Assembly (NCBI RefSeq): GCF_051020975.1
Contig: NC_135039.1
Coordinates: 15,350,692-15,414,691 of the forward strand
Origin: Osmia lignaria lignaria
Taxonomy: Eukaryota; Arthropoda; Insecta; Hymenoptera; Megachilidae
Direction: 5' to 3'
Length of the DNA stretch: 64,000 bases
Position 1 is the stretch's first letter, and each line of letters opens with the position of its first letter. The notes beneath the pieces were generated by a model that worked only from the letters and a program-made list of their open reading frames with translations, had not been told where the DNA came from and did not search any database. The position numbers and the translations under genes were made by a program. Positions 61,592 through 64,000 of the stretch are shown in pieces.

Positions 61592-63636
61592 TTTTTTTTT
61601 TTTTTTTATAATCATAATTTTTATGGAATAGTTATTCAAAAGGAGACAAATTATCATTAATAAGTGAGTGTAACACTTTGGTAGTTCTCCTTGTTAGATT
61701 ATTCTTGGAAAATAATTTTTCTTTTTATTTCGTAGCCTTCATTTTAACTCTAATACACTATCTAGTTTGTTGATCTATATTTTATAGATTGTAGTTACAA
61801 AATTAAAATTTTGTGTATACAGTGGCTCACATCTTTATTCTAAAAGTAAATGTTGAATTTATTATATTTCAAATATTCTTTAATTCTTATTATACAAATA
61901 AATATGTGAGTCGCTACATATATTTAATATTAATATCATTTATCGTATTCTCTCTCTCATTTGTAGTTATATTGCAAAAGCTTTAATATTGATAAATATT
62001 ATGAACTCGTGTCTATGAAAGTGAAGTGAAGCGTGTTATTAAGCGACTGACGGGGAGAATAACAATTATTATTAATTGAGTCAGCAATTTACCAAATCGA
62101 TTAATTTCAAAAAAATAAAAAGAGATATGGAAGATGTTATAGCATGATTCAAGTATCTATAGAAAGGGTAGAATGGCGGGTGGCGAATCGAAAAAGATAT
62201 TTCATGCGAGGCGCGGCGACGCGACGCGAGGCGTCGGGACCGGAAGGAAAGGATAAATTCGCGGATGCTCTGTGAATCCTCGCATAGTTAGCTCAGTCGA
62301 GGATATACCGATGGGGCAGGACAGCGTTATTACGGTCGAGAGGTAGCGAACGAGGATGGAGGAGCACTCTTGCTGCCGACTATCCGGAGAATCCGTTGCC
62401 TCGGATTGACGGTACGTGCTGGTGCCAGGCGCACGTACGAAACGCGAGATAACACGGCTGCATACGGATATGCACACAGGTTCACTTGACCGCTCAAAGG
62501 TCATTCTGGAGCGCTTATATATCGATTAAGGACCAACTGACCTGAATATTCGACTGTTCTAACCACGTATACCAGAGAAACGCGTGCAGCCGTTATATGG
62601 TGAATAATACGCTGGGGGTAAAGTAACAACACCATCAAAAATGAATGGCCCTCCTCTCTCTCAACGAAGAAATGAATTTCCTCTCTCAATACAGCGAGGA
62701 TAAGATAGAAATCAATTTTTTTTAATCATCTTCGGTACATGAACGTTCGAGTAAAAATTTCAGCGACTTTTTCTTATTAAGGCGTTTGGTTTTCGCTCCG
62801 ATAATAGCTGTCCTACTTTTTCTCCTAGATGCACCAGCTTTCTTTACGATCGTTCTCCCTCGTAACCGAGTTTTTACTTCTTTGTCCTAGATGTACAAAT
62901 TTCTGCAAACTTGCCAGTTCGAGGGGTCGACTTTCCTTTCGACACGTTCACTTACCCCGTTTATTAATTTCTTGGTATTTAGGAGGGAACGTCGATTGCT
63001 ATGGGAAAAATTCAATCCTACAGTCAGCACACAGAAACGAGGGAAAATTTTCACTTGGTATCATTTGTCACCGACATTTCGAATAATTTATGATAAAGAT
63101 GTTTAATTAATATTTAATTTTATTTCGTGGTTAATTATTATTTTTGGATTTAATAGTATTCAATTAATATAATTGTGATAGGATGTTAAGGGGAAATCAA
63201 TTTAGGTAGAAATTGAAGGTATCGTTTAACAAAGTAGCAATTTGTCACGAGAATAATGGCACACTACCGATATAGCACCCTTCGGCTTACGTAGCCACCC
63301 TAAATAACCATCTGTAATTACAGTTTCCAGATTAATGGTGGTAATGTTAGGGCAGTCAAACGTCATCCTTTGACTAGCCTCTGACACATCAATGAGAGGC
63401 TAATAGCAATTTACATTATTTACGTCATATGAGTCGATTAAACACTGAGTAGGAAATTGATTACATTCTAATTGATACTAGACCATTTAAGTATCTACTG
63501 CTAATGCACCCTACATATTAATTTTAATAATTCATTCCGATACTATTTCAGATGATATTAGAAAGATAATTTTTAAATGATCAGTGTACAATTTAGAAAA
63601 TGAAAATAATATGAAATACAAAATTACAGCTTACAA

Positions 63637-63713
63637 TTAGCTGTGGTTGAATGTACGACAAATCCAATGGTGCCAAGTTCGAATCCCCAGTTCTTCAAAA
63701 TTTTTTTTTTTTT
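63637..63713 (+). pseudogene. tRNA-like unit ending in oligo(T)
   Basis: TTAGCTGTGGTTGAATG resembles a tRNA D arm lacking two bases. AAGTTCGAATCCCC (from 63675) is B-box-like, and GTTCTTCAAAA leads into T13 (63701-63713). The tail resembles that of the 61.24-61.41 kb insert (GTTCTCAACA then T16), suggesting one family. Confidence 0.45.
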
Positions 63714-64000
63714 ATTTTTTAAAAATATTTTCTTCATTTTTATGTTTACTTAAAAAATATCTCTATATATTTAAAGTTGTTCCAAAAATGTTTGGAAATT
63801 ATAATAAATTTCAAAATTAATAATCCACATACATTCTTCGCGAAACGAAACGTGCTTCGATCTCTTGAATTCCAACTCGCAGACCTAGATTCCATCTTCG
63901 CGATCAATCCTGCAAATTTCAAACGCATTTAATCATAAATATTCATATACAAACCCGTACTCGAGCGACGAGTAGATGAGCAGTTGCGAGAAAAAAAGAA

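Larger units (their letters stand above)
61192..61699. mobile_element. Palindromic element whose arms each carry a tRNA-like unit ending in oligo(T)
   Basis: Outer arms ATCTTACAAGGGGAACTACC (61192 on) and the complement of the right end (to 61699) match with few changes across about 45 bp. The arms continue inward: 61416-61459 against 61608-61657. They meet an A16 run (61460-61475) on the left and a T16 run (61592-61607) on the right, enclosing a 116-bp core of two head-to-head tRNA-like sequences. The left arm is broken by a separate insertion (61237-61409); without it the palindrome is about 330 bp. No protein is encoded. It looks like a foldback/MITE-type element that captured, or evolved from, Pol III-type sequences. 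Confidence 0.75.
58927..64000 (+). other. Receptor intron 4, incomplete (more than 5 kb)
   Basis: The expected next exon (Ala-Asp-Gly... and the Cys-loop) is not found. The intron carries the palindromic tRNA-like element at 61.2-61.7 kb and another tRNA-like unit at 63.7 kb. A GC-richer patch at 62.2-62.5 kb has no supported exon. Confidence 0.65.

Overview
The window looks like a piece of an insect nuclear genome, most likely a hymenopteran (bee/wasp/ant): AT-rich, short-intron housekeeping genes packed between 16.9 and 24.9 kb, one neuronal receptor gene with very long introns, and many small decayed DNA transposons. Genus cannot be told from the sequence alone. All exon boundaries below were derived by reading GT/AG sites, codon phase and family resemblance; no alignment was run.

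Layout. 1-16.9 kb: no convincing gene. It holds a fragment of possibly decayed coding sequence at the left edge, a T32 retroposon-like end, a pair of GGGTCA-type inverted repeats, a 244-bp TA-flanked MITE carrying a 90-bp internal duplication, and short tandem repeats with mariner-like ends. 16.96-18.4 kb, minus strand: the 5' part of the CCR4-NOT deadenylase subunit CNOT6/twin (leucine-rich-repeat half only). 18.9-23.5 kb, plus strand: a complete five-exon CDS for a long ZCCHC7/Air-type zinc-knuckle protein (1409 aa), divergent from twin. 24.3-24.8 kb, minus strand: the single-exon CDS of U1 snRNP protein C, convergent with ZCCHC7. 28.5-64.0 kb, plus strand: the 5' part of a nicotinic acetylcholine receptor alpha subunit gene: a non-coding first exon, the signal-peptide exon at 32 kb, a 45-nt exon at 54.7 kb and a 110-nt exon at 58.8 kb. 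It runs off the right edge before the Cys-loop and membrane segments.

Three of the four genes act in RNA metabolism (deadenylation, TRAMP/exosome surveillance, 5' splice-site recognition) and sit within 8 kb; the fourth is a ligand-gated channel. The long receptor introns carry most of the unusual structure: a 322-bp near-identical tandem duplication (41.0-41.7 kb), a compact multi-hairpin sequence (47.6 kb), a 913-bp palindromic pogo/Tigger-like MITE packed with copies of its own end motif (51.3-52.2 kb), and a roughly 330-bp palindrome whose two arms each contain a tRNA-like sequence ending in an oligo(T) run, itself split by a third tRNA-like insertion with a 6-bp target duplication (61.2-61.7 kb). 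That last element is the best candidate for something undescribed.
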